DNA of 64,000 nt from Microbulbifer marinus (GTDB lineage: Bacteria; Pseudomonadota; Gammaproteobacteria; Pseudomonadales; Cellvibrionaceae), in the NCBI RefSeq assembly GCF_900107725.1, contig NZ_FNQO01000001.1, positions 1,294,458 through 1,358,457 on the forward strand. Direction: 5' to 3'. Positions within the stretch are counted from its first letter, which is position 1. Every line of letters starts with the position of its first letter. Shown piece by piece: positions 28,561 to 38,946 of the stretch. The position numbers and the translations under genes were made by a program. Under the pieces are notes generated by a model, which saw nothing but the letters and a program-made list of their open reading frames with translations, searched no databases and was not told where the DNA came from.

Positions 28561-28957
28561 CATTCCCTCTAAGTAAATACTGCCTGTCAGTGCGCGAGAC
28601 AACTGTTCAAAAATTGAACAATACCCCAATCTATTGCGGTGAAATGGCCACTGAACGGCAGCAGCCACAACACGGCATCACCGGTCAGAGCAGATTTCTT
28701 TTGCCGGCCAAATCAATGCACCGGCACTGACGCAACATATCTGGCGCCAGCCTGTCCAATATCAAGCCAGCTGTTCAGTTTATGTTCAGCCTCATCTTGT
28801 ACTCTGGTACCATTTACCGCTTCCCGTACTCGCAGGAACTGAGCCGCGCTTGTAGGTAGTCCGCCCGCAAACGCGATTTACCTGCCCGCCGCAGGCATCG
28901 AGCTGTTGCCATGCTGCGATGGGACCGATGAGTCTGCTTTGCTAACAATAAGATCCG
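28561..28957. other. Intergenic region with a TGTTCAA/TTGAACA palindrome
   Basis: About 400 bp with no recognised gene. The 17-bp inverted repeat tgttcaaaaattgaaca at 28604-28620 has perfect 7-bp arms and looks like a dimeric regulator's operator, but its partner is unknown. The region should include the promoter of the NlpC/P60 gene. Confidence 0.35.
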
Positions 28958-29485
28958 ATGAATAAAAAACTACTGGTCCCGATCCTTTTCCTGATAGCCA
29001 CTACCACGGGTTGTAGCCTGGCCCCGTACCAGCAGCCCCCCGCAGAACCCGCTACGGAGCCCAAGACACAAACTCCGCCAACGCCGCTACGGGAAACCCC
29101 CAAGGTCGTAAAGAACGACAGGAGCGTAAAAGAAAAGCTCTATTCACAGCACCGGGAGTGGAAAGGTACCCGCTATGTCCTCGGCGGCATGAGCAAGCGG
29201 GGAATCGATTGCTCCGGGCTGGTGGTTAACATTTACCGCGATCACCTCGGGGTGAAACTCCCCCGCACCACCAAGTACCAGTCCCTGGTCGGCAAGGCAG
29301 TCAAGCGCAGCCAGCTGCGCGCCGGCGACCTGGTGTTTTTCAAGACCGGCGCAAACACCAGGCATGTCGGCATTTACATCGAAGACAACAAATTCCTGCA
29401 CGCTTCGACAAAGCACGGCGTGAAAATTTCGCGACTGACCGATTACTACTGGCGGGACAGATACTGGCAGGCGCGCAGAGTGTAG
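28958..29485 (+). CDS. NlpC/P60-family lipoprotein (peptidoglycan endopeptidase-like)
   Basis: A 175-residue lipoprotein: signal peptide with lipobox TTTGC (MNKKLLVPILFLIATTTGCS), a proline/threonine-rich linker (about 25-50) and an NlpC/P60 catalytic domain. The active-site cysteine is in GIDCSGLVVNIYRD, the histidine in TRHVGIYIEDNKF, and the third polar residue likely in HASTKHGVKIS. Related Spr/MepS-type enzymes cut peptide cross-links in the cell wall. It stands alone, convergent to the oxidoreductase operon. Confidence 0.92.
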   Translation: MNKKLLVPILFLIATTTGCSLAPYQQPPAEPATEPKTQTPPTPLRETPKVVKNDRSVKEKLYSQHREWKGTRYVLGGMSKRGIDCSGLVVNIYRDHLGVKLPRTTKYQSLVGKAVKRSQLRAGDLVFFKTGANTRHVGIYIEDNKFLHASTKHGVKISRLTDYYWRDRYWQARRV

Positions 29486-29573
29486 CTTGCCAGTCAGCGA
29501 GCCAGTGCCATTCGTACCCTTATTTTCTTCCCGTCGCTGCTTCTGCGAAACATTGTCCGTGTCCGCGCCAGCT

Positions 29574-31783
29574 TCAGGGCAAATGCTCCAGTAACTTGTC
29601 CAGCGTGATCGGGAAGTTTCGCACCCGCACGCCGGTGGCGTGATAGACGGCGTTGGCCACCGCGGCGCCGGCGCCACTGATGCTCAGTTCGCCGATACCC
29701 TTGGAGCCCAGCGGATTCGAGTGGCTGTCCGGCTGTTCGCGGAAATGGATCTCCACCTCGGGGATATCGCGGTTGACCGCCAGGTGATACTCGGCAAAGT
29801 CGCGATTCACGAAGGCGCCGTAGCGCTCGTCCAGCATCAGCTCTTCCAGCAGCGCATAGGAGATACCCCACACCATGCCGCCCAGCAGTTGGGAGCGTGC
29901 GGTCTTGTGATTGAGGATGCGCCCGGCGGAGAACACCCCCAGCATCCGCTGCACCCGCACCTCACCGGTATCCCGATCCACGGTCACCTCGGCGAACTGG
30001 GCGCCGTAGGAGTGCTGGGAATATTTTTCGTGCTCCTCGCCCGGCTCCACCTTGCCCTCGACTTCCAGGTAATCGTGGCCGGACTGACGCACCAGCTCGG
30101 TGAGCGGTACCTCCTTGTCGCCCAGCACCAGCTTGCCCCGCTCGAAGCGCGCGCCATCAAAGTCTGCACTCTTTAATGATTCCTGCTTGCGTGCGATATC
30201 CACCAGCTTCTCCCGCAATTTCATGCAGGCGTCGCGCAGCGCGGAGCCGGAGCTGCCGGCGCCGAAGGAGCCGCCGGAGCCACAACTGGCCGGATAGGCG
30301 GAGTCCCCCAGTTCGATCTGCACCTGCCCGGCCGGCAGGCCCAGAATATCGGCGGCGATCTGGGTGAGGATGGTGTAGGTACCCGTGCCGATGTCGGTCA
30401 TGTTGGCCCACGCGATCAGGCTGCCGTCATCGGACAGGCGTATCCGGGTGGTGGATTTCACCAGAATGTTGATGCGGATGGTGCTGGCGACACCATAGCC
30501 TACCAACTGGCGCCCGCGCTCGTGGCTGCGCGGGGCGGACTCGCGCTGGTCCCAACCGAACTTTGCCGCGCCCTCGCGCAGGCACTCGGCCAGGTCGTGG
30601 CTGGAGAAGGGCTTGCCGCTGCTGGGATCCTTGTCCGGCATATTGGCCAGGCGAAACGCCACTGGATCCTGGCCGCAGCGGTAGGCCATCTCGTCGATGG
30701 CGGACTCGAAGGCCAGCGAGCCGATGGAGTGCCCCGGCGCGCGGCAGGAGTCGATCAATGATATGTCGACCGTCTTCACCCGGTGCCGGCTCAGCAGCGC
30801 GTCGGTGCGGTAGGTAGTGCGCGCCGACGCGCCGGTGGGTTCGGCGAAGGCGTAATCCCTGGCCCGCGGCATGAAGCTATCGTGGCCAATGGCCTGCAGT
30901 TTGCCGTCGCGGCTGGCGCCGAGGCGGATGCGCTGCACCGAATTGCCGCGATGCGGCGCGTTGTGGAAGACGTGGCGCCGGTGCTGCACGACCTTGACCG
31001 GCCGCTCCAGGTGCATCGCGCCCAGGCAGGCCAGGACGGCCTCGTTGTGCAGGCCCAGCTTGGAACCGAAGCCGCCGCCGATGTAGGGGCTCAGCACGCG
31101 GATCTTGTCCGGATCGAGGTTCAGCGTATTGGCCAGCACCTGCACGGCGGGGCCGATCAGCTGCACCGACGTGTAGACCCAGAGTTCCTCACCATCGTAT
31201 TCGGCGATGGTGGCGTGGGGCTCCATGGCGGCGGCCGCCTGGTTCGGCGTGCTGTAGGTGACATCGAGGGTCACGTCGGCATCGCCGTAGGCCCGCTCGA
31301 AATCCCCCCGGCTGACATCCGCATCCAGGCCGCCGTCGAGCTCGTCGGGTTTCTCGTCCGCGTCTTCCCCGGCCACGGTCACCGCCGGCTCGGACTCGTA
31401 GCTGACCTCGACCAGCCCCGCCGCGTGGCGGGCATTCGCCAGCGTATCGGCGATCACCAGCGCGACCGGAAAGCCGTGATAGCGAATGCGATCGTCGCGC
31501 AGCATAGCGCGGGACTGGGTGAAACGCCCCTCGTCGTCCGGCTCGCCGAATGGCGTCTGCGCCGGGCTGTCCCTGTGGGTAAGCACCGCCACCACGCCGG
31601 CGCTGTTCTCCGCCGCGCTGGTATCCAGCGCCTTGATGCGCCCGGTGGGAATAGTGGCCTCGACGATCCAACCGACCAGCGGCGCATGATCCAACTGGTG
31701 CTCGGCCGCATAGGTGGCCGCGCCGCTGACCTTCAGCGGTCCGTCGACCCGATCCAGTGGCTGGCCGATGGATGCGGAATTCG

Positions 31784-31787
<4 letters not shown>
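29574..31787 (-). CDS. paoC: Aldehyde oxidoreductase, molybdenum-cofactor-binding subunit
   Basis: This 737-residue catalytic subunit of a xanthine dehydrogenase-family enzyme binds the molybdenum cytosine dinucleotide cofactor and oxidises aldehydes or related compounds. Family features: the N-terminal aldehyde-oxidase a/b hammerhead (IGQPLDRVDGPLKVSGAATY), GGGFGSKLG, GSGGSFGAGSSGS and the catalytic glutamate in GSKGIGELSISGAG near residue 705. It is the last gene of a three-gene minus-strand operon, overlapping the FAD subunit by four bases (ATGA). No maturation factor of the PaoD/XdhC type follows within the window. Confidence 0.93.
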
Positions 31788-32775
<988 letters not shown>

Positions 32776-32779
<4 letters not shown>

Positions 32780-33282
32780 GATGGCGATTCCTCCCGCTGG
32801 CCCGCCTCGAGAATCGCGTCGACGATGTTGGCGTAGGCGCCGCAGCGGCAGAGGTTGCCGCTCATGCGCTCGCGGATTTCATCCCGACTGAGACGCACCC
32901 CGTCCTCGTCGGTGACGTCGCTGGGTTCGCCGTTGGCGATTTCCTCGAGCATGGCGTAGGCCGAACAGATCTGGCCCGGTGTGCAGTAACCGCACTGGAA
33001 GCCGTCGTGGCGGACAAAGGCCTGCTGCAGCGGATGCAACTGGTCCCCCTCCCCCAGCCCCTCGATGGTGGTCACTTCGCAGCCCTCGCACTGCACTGCC
33101 AGAATCAGGCACGCATTCACCCGCCGGCCGTCCAGCAGCACGGTGCAGGCGCCGCACTGGCCGTGATCGCAACCCTTCTTGGTACCGGTGAAGCCCGGGA
33201 GCTCCCTAAGCGTATCGAGCAATGTGGTACGGGGATCATCGCTGAGTGTTACCTGCTGTCCGTTAACCGACAGTTCCGCCAT
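32776..33282 (-). CDS. paoA: Aldehyde oxidoreductase, [2Fe-2S] subunit
   Basis: A 168-residue iron-sulfur subunit with the plant-ferredoxin cluster (KGCDHGQCGACTVLL ... NACL) and the second helical cluster (FQCGYCTPGQI ... GNLCRCGAY). It is the first gene of the operon, with SD ggaggg. No Tat signal is seen at the N-terminus (it starts MAELSVNGQQVTL), unlike PaoA of Escherichia coli, so the complex is probably cytoplasmic unless the real start lies upstream. Confidence 0.92.
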
Positions 33283-33474
33283 AGCGGGCCCTCCCTGGCC
33301 AGTGCGTTTCAGGTTATGTTAGTGCAACCACGGGCGAACCTGCCTCTCGCCGCCTGCACAAACAGGCATGGGGTTCGACGGTAAAGAACGACATCCCGGG
33401 TGCTGGAGATAACGGCAGCCGGACTGGACTGGACGCACAAGAATCGACGCAGACCCTGGTCTGCTCGGCAAGGT

Positions 33475-33966
33475 ATGAAGATCACACTGCTGACCCATGA
33501 GCGCGAGCTCGACCGCAAGACCAACACCGGCGCGCTCGCCCTTGCGCATTGCGGGGAAATCGTAGAGCGCGTGGCCTGGGCGCGCCGCGAACCGGATACA
33601 ACATTGGTGGACAGCGTTGAGCGCGGGGAAGCGGCACTGGTTTACCCCGCCGCGGATTCAACACCGGCACGGCTGGAAGATTTCGCCCATGTGATACTGA
33701 TCGACGCCACCTGGCAGGAAGCCCGTAAAATCTATAACCGCAGCCCCTACTTGCAGACGGCACCCCGGGTGGCCATCGCAGCGGACAGCACATCCAGCTA
33801 CCGCCTGCGGCGCAACCAGCCGGAGGGCGGCCTCTGCACCGCCGAGTGCGTGATCGAGATACTGCGCAGAAACGGCGAGGATGCGGCAGCCGACCGACTG
33901 GAGGCGGCGTTTATGCAGTTCAACCAGGCCCCAGATACACAATCAAGTAGAAAAAATGAGGGATGA
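33475..33966 (+). CDS. DTW-domain protein (tRNA-uridine aminocarboxypropyltransferase type)
   Basis: A 163-residue protein with the DTW-domain core: LTHERELDRKTNTGALAL, the signature LIDATWQEARKIYNRSPYL, and R-R-N-Q-P-E-G-G-L-C-T-A-E-C-V. Characterised DTW proteins (YfiP/TapT, DTWD1/2) add an aminocarboxypropyl group from SAM to uridine in tRNA (acp3U). The N-terminal zinc-cysteine motif of many members is absent in this short form. ATG 33475 has an aagg SD. It is followed immediately by the rhombosortase gene. Confidence 0.82.
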   Translation: MKITLLTHERELDRKTNTGALALAHCGEIVERVAWARREPDTTLVDSVERGEAALVYPAADSTPARLEDFAHVILIDATWQEARKIYNRSPYLQTAPRVAIAADSTSSYRLRRNQPEGGLCTAECVIEILRRNGEDAAADRLEAAFMQFNQAPDTQSSRKNEG

Positions 33967-33970
33967 CGGC

Positions 33971-34615
33971 ATGCTACGCACACTCCTGGAAAGGGTCATC
34001 GAGTGGCTCGCCCCCGCTGCAATAATCACTGTCGCGTGTCTTATCTATTTCGCCCCACCCGAGGTGGACAGCCTGCTGCGCTACGAGCGCAGCCTGATTC
34101 TATCCGGTGACTACTGGCGCATTGTCACCGGCCACTTTACCCACACCAATCTCAATCACCTGTTGATGAACTGCGCCGCGGTTGTCCTGACCTGGATGCT
34201 GCTGCCGATCCGCCCCCGCCTCGACCTGGCGCTGCTCGGCATCGCCATCCTCGCCGCCCTCTGTGGCATCGCGCTGCTGGTGTTCGAGCCGCAGATCGGC
34301 TGGTACAAAGGCCTGTCGGGCCTGCTCCACGCCCTGCTGGCCCTGGGCGCCGTGCTGAATATGAGGGAGCGCGGCTCGCGCTGGTGGGGCATTGTCTTAC
34401 TGGCGATACTGTCGCTGAAGGTGTATTCGGAGTGGTTTGGCACCCAGGGCTCGCTGCTGGCGCAGTGGATCGGCGCACCGATGGTGACGGAGGCACACTT
34501 CTGGGGGCTGGTTATCGGGGGGACAGTCGCAACGCTGGTACTGTTCGGCATGGGCCTGGGAGAACTGATCGCCCGCGGCATTGCCGCTATGCGCGGAAGC
34601 CGGTCTCCCGGCTAG
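33971..34615 (+). CDS. rrtA: Rhombosortase (rhomboid-family intramembrane serine protease)
   Basis: A 214-residue six-span membrane protein with rhomboid features: WRIVTGHFTHTNLNHLLMN (histidines and asparagine of helix 2), the catalytic serine in YKGLSGLLHALLALG, and a histidine late in the chain (TEAHFWGLVIGG). This short layout is the RrtA rhombosortase subfamily, which processes exported proteins bearing a GlyGly-CTERM tail. No protein in this window shows such a tail. ATG 33971 has SD gaggga; an ATG at 33956 overlapping the DTW gene is the alternative. Confidence 0.85.
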   Translation: MLRTLLERVIEWLAPAAIITVACLIYFAPPEVDSLLRYERSLILSGDYWRIVTGHFTHTNLNHLLMNCAAVVLTWMLLPIRPRLDLALLGIAILAALCGIALLVFEPQIGWYKGLSGLLHALLALGAVLNMRERGSRWWGIVLLAILSLKVYSEWFGTQGSLLAQWIGAPMVTEAHFWGLVIGGTVATLVLFGMGLGELIARGIAAMRGSRSPG

Positions 34616-34709
34616 CACGCCGCAAGCTGCCGGGACCGCCGTTCGCCGGCCAGTTGGCGCCTATCGAACATCCGCGCTCTGCACCGACGTACAGCGTCTC
34701 AGTAGCCCA

Positions 34710-36176
34710 TTACAGATGGATCTTCATCGTAATAAATTCCGCCGGCCGTACAGCGGCAACGCCGATGTAGAGTTCGACCCGCGGTGCCAGCGGATCACTG
34801 CGCTCCCCGTCCGGGTTAACTGCACAATTGACGAAGAAAGCCTGTTCCGGGGTGGCGCCCGCCAACGCACCGGCCCGCCATTGCTCCATCAGAAATTCTT
34901 TCACGCTGGCCTTGATCATTTCCTCCACCAGCTTACCGTCCACGTCTATCACCAACTCCTGCAGCGCGTTCGCAACCGACCGCCTGACCATGCTGCAGTA
35001 GCGCCTGACCGATACGTAACGCCATTCGTTATTGTGGCCGGCCAGCGTACGCGCCCCCCAGACGAGAACCCCCTTGCCAGTAAAATGGCGCAACGCGTTG
35101 ATGGACTTGCCGCTCGCATCGATATTCATCTGCTCGTTCAGTTGATCATCAATCGCGGTAGGCAGCGCCCGCACGGCCGAAACCGCGATATTTGCCGGGG
35201 GCTTCCACACCCCGCGCTCGCGATCCACCTTACAGTAGATACCGGCGATAGCCGCGGAGGGCGGCAGCGTGACGGAATACTGATCCAGCGCCACGCGCAC
35301 ATTTCTGTATACCCCCAGAAACGCTTGACGATCTCCCCGTTCGCCGCGGACCAGCAGCTCCGCCAGCGCCAGGTTATGACAACGCCCCGGCTGAACCAGG
35401 CTGCCGTCCGCAGCTCGGCTTGCCGGTTGCGACAGGTGGATCGTCTCCAAGTCCCAGCGCCACGGCAGGCTGGTTTCAATAAAGGGATGGTACGCGGCGC
35501 CGTAGTCGAGATTGTCATAGCCTATCCCTGCACGGAACGCCTCCACCACGCCCTCCTTCGCCGTGTCTCCGCCCCAGACATCGGCGATCAGGAATCGATC
35601 GCCCAGTTCGGCGCACTGCGTCAGCGCCATGCGCAATACCTCGTGATATTGCCCCCTGATCCAGTCAATTAATGTTTCATCGTCAGGGTCGATCGGTTTT
35701 ATCCCGCTGAGATCCGGCATCACGATCAGCGTGGGTCCCTGTTGTTCGGCCAGCGCCGACAGGCCCCTGAGATGTTCCGCGGACATTTCGGACATTACCC
35801 CGGGGCTGCTGAAGTCCCCGACAGACATCACGTAACAGTGGCCACCGCCATTCAGGAAATAGTGATTCAGTGCGTAGGCCAGACGAAAACGGGAAATGCC
35901 CTTCTGGTTCGGATCGAAGATACCACCGGCGATACCACCATCGGCGTCAATTTCGATAGTAAAGCCCCCGACTGCCGGCGCCTCACCAAATATGGTGGCG
36001 AAGTCGCTGAGGGATTCTATTTCAATCGGCCGGTTGAGCAGCGACACCCCCGCGTATTCGACTCTCTCGGTATAACCGATAAATACAGGCACCGCAGTCT
36101 CTACCGGGACTACGGGCGGAATATCTACAGGAATCTCTTCGATATAAATTCCGGGACCGCTGTAATGTTCATTCAC
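34710..36176 (-). CDS. Orphan contractile tail-sheath protein
   Basis: A 488-residue protein with the phage/eCIS tail-sheath fold: the N-terminal SGPGIYIEEIPVDIPPV opening, VPVFIGYTE, an inserted middle domain, the conserved second half (INALRHFTGKGVLVWGARTL, then WRYVSVRRYCSMV) and the terminal strand AEFITMKIHL, which normally interlocks sheath subunits. It resembles sheath proteins of extracellular contractile injection systems (Afp/PVC type) more than T4. Starts with GTG at 36176 behind a good SD (ggagg). No tube, baseplate, spike or ATPase gene is adjacent, so its role is unclear. Confidence 0.88.
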   Translation of the reverse strand: MNEHYSGPGIYIEEIPVDIPPVVPVETAVPVFIGYTERVEYAGVSLLNRPIEIESLSDFATIFGEAPAVGGFTIEIDADGGIAGGIFDPNQKGISRFRLAYALNHYFLNGGGHCYVMSVGDFSSPGVMSEMSAEHLRGLSALAEQQGPTLIVMPDLSGIKPIDPDDETLIDWIRGQYHEVLRMALTQCAELGDRFLIADVWGGDTAKEGVVEAFRAGIGYDNLDYGAAYHPFIETSLPWRWDLETIHLSQPASRAADGSLVQPGRCHNLALAELLVRGERGDRQAFLGVYRNVRVALDQYSVTLPPSAAIAGIYCKVDRERGVWKPPANIAVSAVRALPTAIDDQLNEQMNIDASGKSINALRHFTGKGVLVWGARTLAGHNNEWRYVSVRRYCSMVRRSVANALQELVIDVDGKLVEEMIKASVKEFLMEQWRAGALAGATPEQAFFVNCAVNPDGERSDPLAPRVELYIGVAAVRPAEFITMKIHL

Positions 36177-36851
36177 GTCAACCGCCTCCAGAGTGATTAT
36201 TGTTGTCGGGAAGCTGCATTAAAACTGAGCAGTATCCGGGATGGGGATAAGGCCTCTATCGAAGCCGTTAAAACCGGCTTTTATTTTCACCATGCGTGTG
36301 GCGAAAAACCCACAGTGCTGGTCGACAGCCAGGCGCATTTGCGGGATGGGTGACAATCTTATTCTTATGAGCCCGCCGGCAGATATTAGCATCAAGTAAT
36401 CATCGGATACATCTGCGCGTTGACGCCTCTCTCGATAACAAATTCAACGCCAAACAAAATCCCTTTCCCATATCACCAAAGCCACCCATCGGCATAGGAT
36501 TTATTGAAGCGGTTCGGACGCACCAGTCAAAACCAGTCGGTCTGTTTTTTCTTTTTATCACCCTGCGGAAAGTGATTTTTTTATTTATTAATTTTTATGC
36601 ACTGCCGCACAAATTTCGGATCATTCAGGCACCACCGCCGGAATTTCACTGCTGAGCATTTTAAGGCTATATAGAATCAACGGCGAATGCGATGGATACG
36701 CAGTCTCACCCGGACAATGGCCAGGCTCTTCTGAAGCCGTACCGAAGTGCCAGTCAGAAACCGGTTAAAAATAAGGACAGACCTATTTACTCATCTCTCC
36801 TTATTCCATTTTCCATTCAAAAAATAAAAGTAACAACACGGTGAACAGTCG
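36177..36851. other. AT-rich intergenic region without a recognised gene
   Basis: About 675 bp between the sheath gene and the lipase-like gene (divergent). No credible coding frame was recognised. It contains AT-rich tracts around 36545-36600 (including a small tcac/gtga hairpin followed by Ts) and must hold both promoters. Confidence 0.4.
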
Positions 36852-37712
36852 ATGAAAACGAGAGCATTTACATTATTGGTTACGCTGCTATTAAGCGCAC
36901 CTCTGTCCGCACTGGCCGCTACCGGTGTGGCACTGGTGCACGGCACCGGCCAGCAGTCCGATGCCTATAACGACTACTGGAAATCCGGCATGGTGGAATC
37001 CATTCGCCAGGGATTGCCAACCGGCAGCAACCTGCTAGTCGTGAACTGTAATTTTGAGGAGTACATGTGGGACGACGCTGCCGCCGGCTGCCTGGCGACG
37101 CAGCTGTACGATTTTGTCACGTCGATGAATATCGACGATCTGGTCGTCGTGACCCACTCCAACGGCGGCAATGTCATGCGCTGGATACTGTCCAACCCGA
37201 CCTGGGACAGCCGCTACCCCACCATCATCAACAGCACCCGCTGGATAAACGTACTCGCCGCGTCCAGCGCGGGCACACCGCTGGCCGATGCGGTGATGGC
37301 CGGCAATGTGTTCGAAGCCTCGGTGGGCTGGCTGCTCGGCTACCAGAATGATGCCGTACGTATGCAGCAGACCAGCTGGATGGCCTACTACAACGATAAC
37401 TGGTTGCTGGGCACTGCCGGGCGCCCGTCCCTGCCGGTAGGCTTCTGGAACGTCGTCGGTACCGATGTGGAGACCGCTGTGTGGGATGCCGACAGCTACT
37501 GCGGCGGTTATACCGAGAACCTTGGCCTGGAGGTCACCCAGGAGTGGCTGGACAGCTGCTCCGACGGTTTCCTGAATTGCTCGTCGCAAAACGCCGCGGG
37601 CAGACTATGGTTCTACGACTACAGCAGGACCAAGGGTGGCGAGCCGTTGAGCCACAACCAGAGCCGGCGCAAGTGCTTCAATCTCGACGTGATCCTGCGA
37701 AACGATATTTAA
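36852..37712 (+). CDS. Secreted lipase/esterase-like alpha/beta hydrolase
   Basis: A 286-residue exported protein (signal peptide MKTRAFTLLVTLLLSAPLSALAA). After it comes the oxyanion-type strand TGVALVHGTGQQS and a nucleophile elbow VVVTHSNGGNVMRW, where the usual Gly-His-Ser-x-Gly is Thr-His-Ser-Asn-Gly. Cysteine pairs (CNF...GCL, CGG...CSDGFLNC) suggest disulfides in the extracellular form. Substrate unknown. It lies 9 bp before the DUF4785 gene, clearly in one operon. Confidence 0.78.
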   Translation: MKTRAFTLLVTLLLSAPLSALAATGVALVHGTGQQSDAYNDYWKSGMVESIRQGLPTGSNLLVVNCNFEEYMWDDAAAGCLATQLYDFVTSMNIDDLVVVTHSNGGNVMRWILSNPTWDSRYPTIINSTRWINVLAASSAGTPLADAVMAGNVFEASVGWLLGYQNDAVRMQQTSWMAYYNDNWLLGTAGRPSLPVGFWNVVGTDVETAVWDADSYCGGYTENLGLEVTQEWLDSCSDGFLNCSSQNAAGRLWFYDYSRTKGGEPLSHNQSRRKCFNLDVILRNDI

Positions 37713-37721
37713 GGTGAAACC

Positions 37722-38888
37722 ATGAAATCCATACTCATCACAACAGTGCTGGCGTTCTGCGCGTTCACCTCTGTCGCGTCCGCCCAAGAGATTCTCAACA
37801 ACAGCCGCGAGCAGATACATTTTTCGCAATATGTCGACCCGGCTGATGAACAGCGGCTGGCCGATACCGGCAGTAATGAAAAGAGCCGCGTATTCTTCCG
37901 CAGGGTCAGTGGTGCCGAGCTGAATCGCGGTGTCGAACTGGTAATCGACGCCAAGAAGGCGGTTATCCAGATTTCACCGCTCGATCGCAGCAGCAATGGC
38001 AAACGCGTCGTCAATGCCGAGATTCCGCGCGGTATGACGCTGTCCAATGGCACCGAGCGCCGGCGGGTGGACGATGACAGCATCGCGCTGTACCGCAAGT
38101 CGCAGGGTCTCAGGGAGAATTTTCCGGACTTTTACGGCCGCGCACATGTGATGCGCGTGCCGGAGGAAATGGGCCGCGGCAAGTTCACATTGCAGGCCAA
38201 TGGCAACGCAAAGAGCGATGCGGAATATATCGTCTACGTGCTGGACAAGCACAGTGATATCGCGCTGGAAGTACAGACCCCGAGCAAGCGCTTTGCCCGC
38301 TCCGGCAAGCTGGTGCTGGATGCCAAACCGAGCGGCAATACCGCCGTGAAACTGGAATCCATCTCCACCACGCTGATCGCGCCCAATGGCGAACGCTATG
38401 CAGTAGACGGCAACATGAGCGGCAACAGCTATAACGTGGACTGGCCGATCACGGCGGACGCCCCCTCGGTACCCGGCGAGCTGTGGCGGATTGAAGTGCG
38501 CTCCACTCTGCGCAATGCGCGCAACGAACCGATCGAGCGCGTCGCCGTGCTCGCCGCCGATGTCTTCACTAAAACGGCCGGTGTCTCGGCAGTCGACAGC
38601 GGTGCGCAGAATCTTCAACTGTCACTCAGCGTACAGCACGCGGGGCGCTATGAAGCGCGGGCACTGGTATTCGGCAGGGACAGCGCCGGTGAATACAAGC
38701 CCGTGCTGCTCGCCTACCAGGCACAGTGGCTGGACGCCGGCCAGCGCGAAATGCAGGTGCCGATCGATCAGGTCAAGCTGGCAGCTTCCGGTCTGCACGG
38801 CCCCTACCAGGTGCGCAATATCCAGCTCCTCGACCAGGGACGCATGTCGGTACTGGAATATCTGGATGGCAGCTGGGAATTGAAGTAA
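37722..38888 (+). CDS. DUF4785-like exported protein, partner of the lipase-like gene
   Basis: A 388-residue exported protein (signal peptide MKSILITTVLAFCAFTSVASA). It has no enzymatic motif; the chain reads as beta-rich, Ig-like modules (for example FARSGKLVLDAKPSGN and LSLSVQHAGRYEARALVFG), in keeping with DUF4785 proteins. SD aaggtga sits in the 9-bp gap after the hydrolase. The pairing suggests an accessory, inhibitor or cell-surface adapter role for the hydrolase, which is inference. Confidence 0.7.
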   Translation: MKSILITTVLAFCAFTSVASAQEILNNSREQIHFSQYVDPADEQRLADTGSNEKSRVFFRRVSGAELNRGVELVIDAKKAVIQISPLDRSSNGKRVVNAEIPRGMTLSNGTERRRVDDDSIALYRKSQGLRENFPDFYGRAHVMRVPEEMGRGKFTLQANGNAKSDAEYIVYVLDKHSDIALEVQTPSKRFARSGKLVLDAKPSGNTAVKLESISTTLIAPNGERYAVDGNMSGNSYNVDWPITADAPSVPGELWRIEVRSTLRNARNEPIERVAVLAADVFTKTAGVSAVDSGAQNLQLSLSVQHAGRYEARALVFGRDSAGEYKPVLLAYQAQWLDAGQREMQVPIDQVKLAASGLHGPYQVRNIQLLDQGRMSVLEYLDGSWELK

Positions 38889-38946
38889 TCCATTAGCTAA
38901 TGGTGGCAGGGCAAGCAATTAGCGGCGCTATAGGTTTTTAGCAGTG

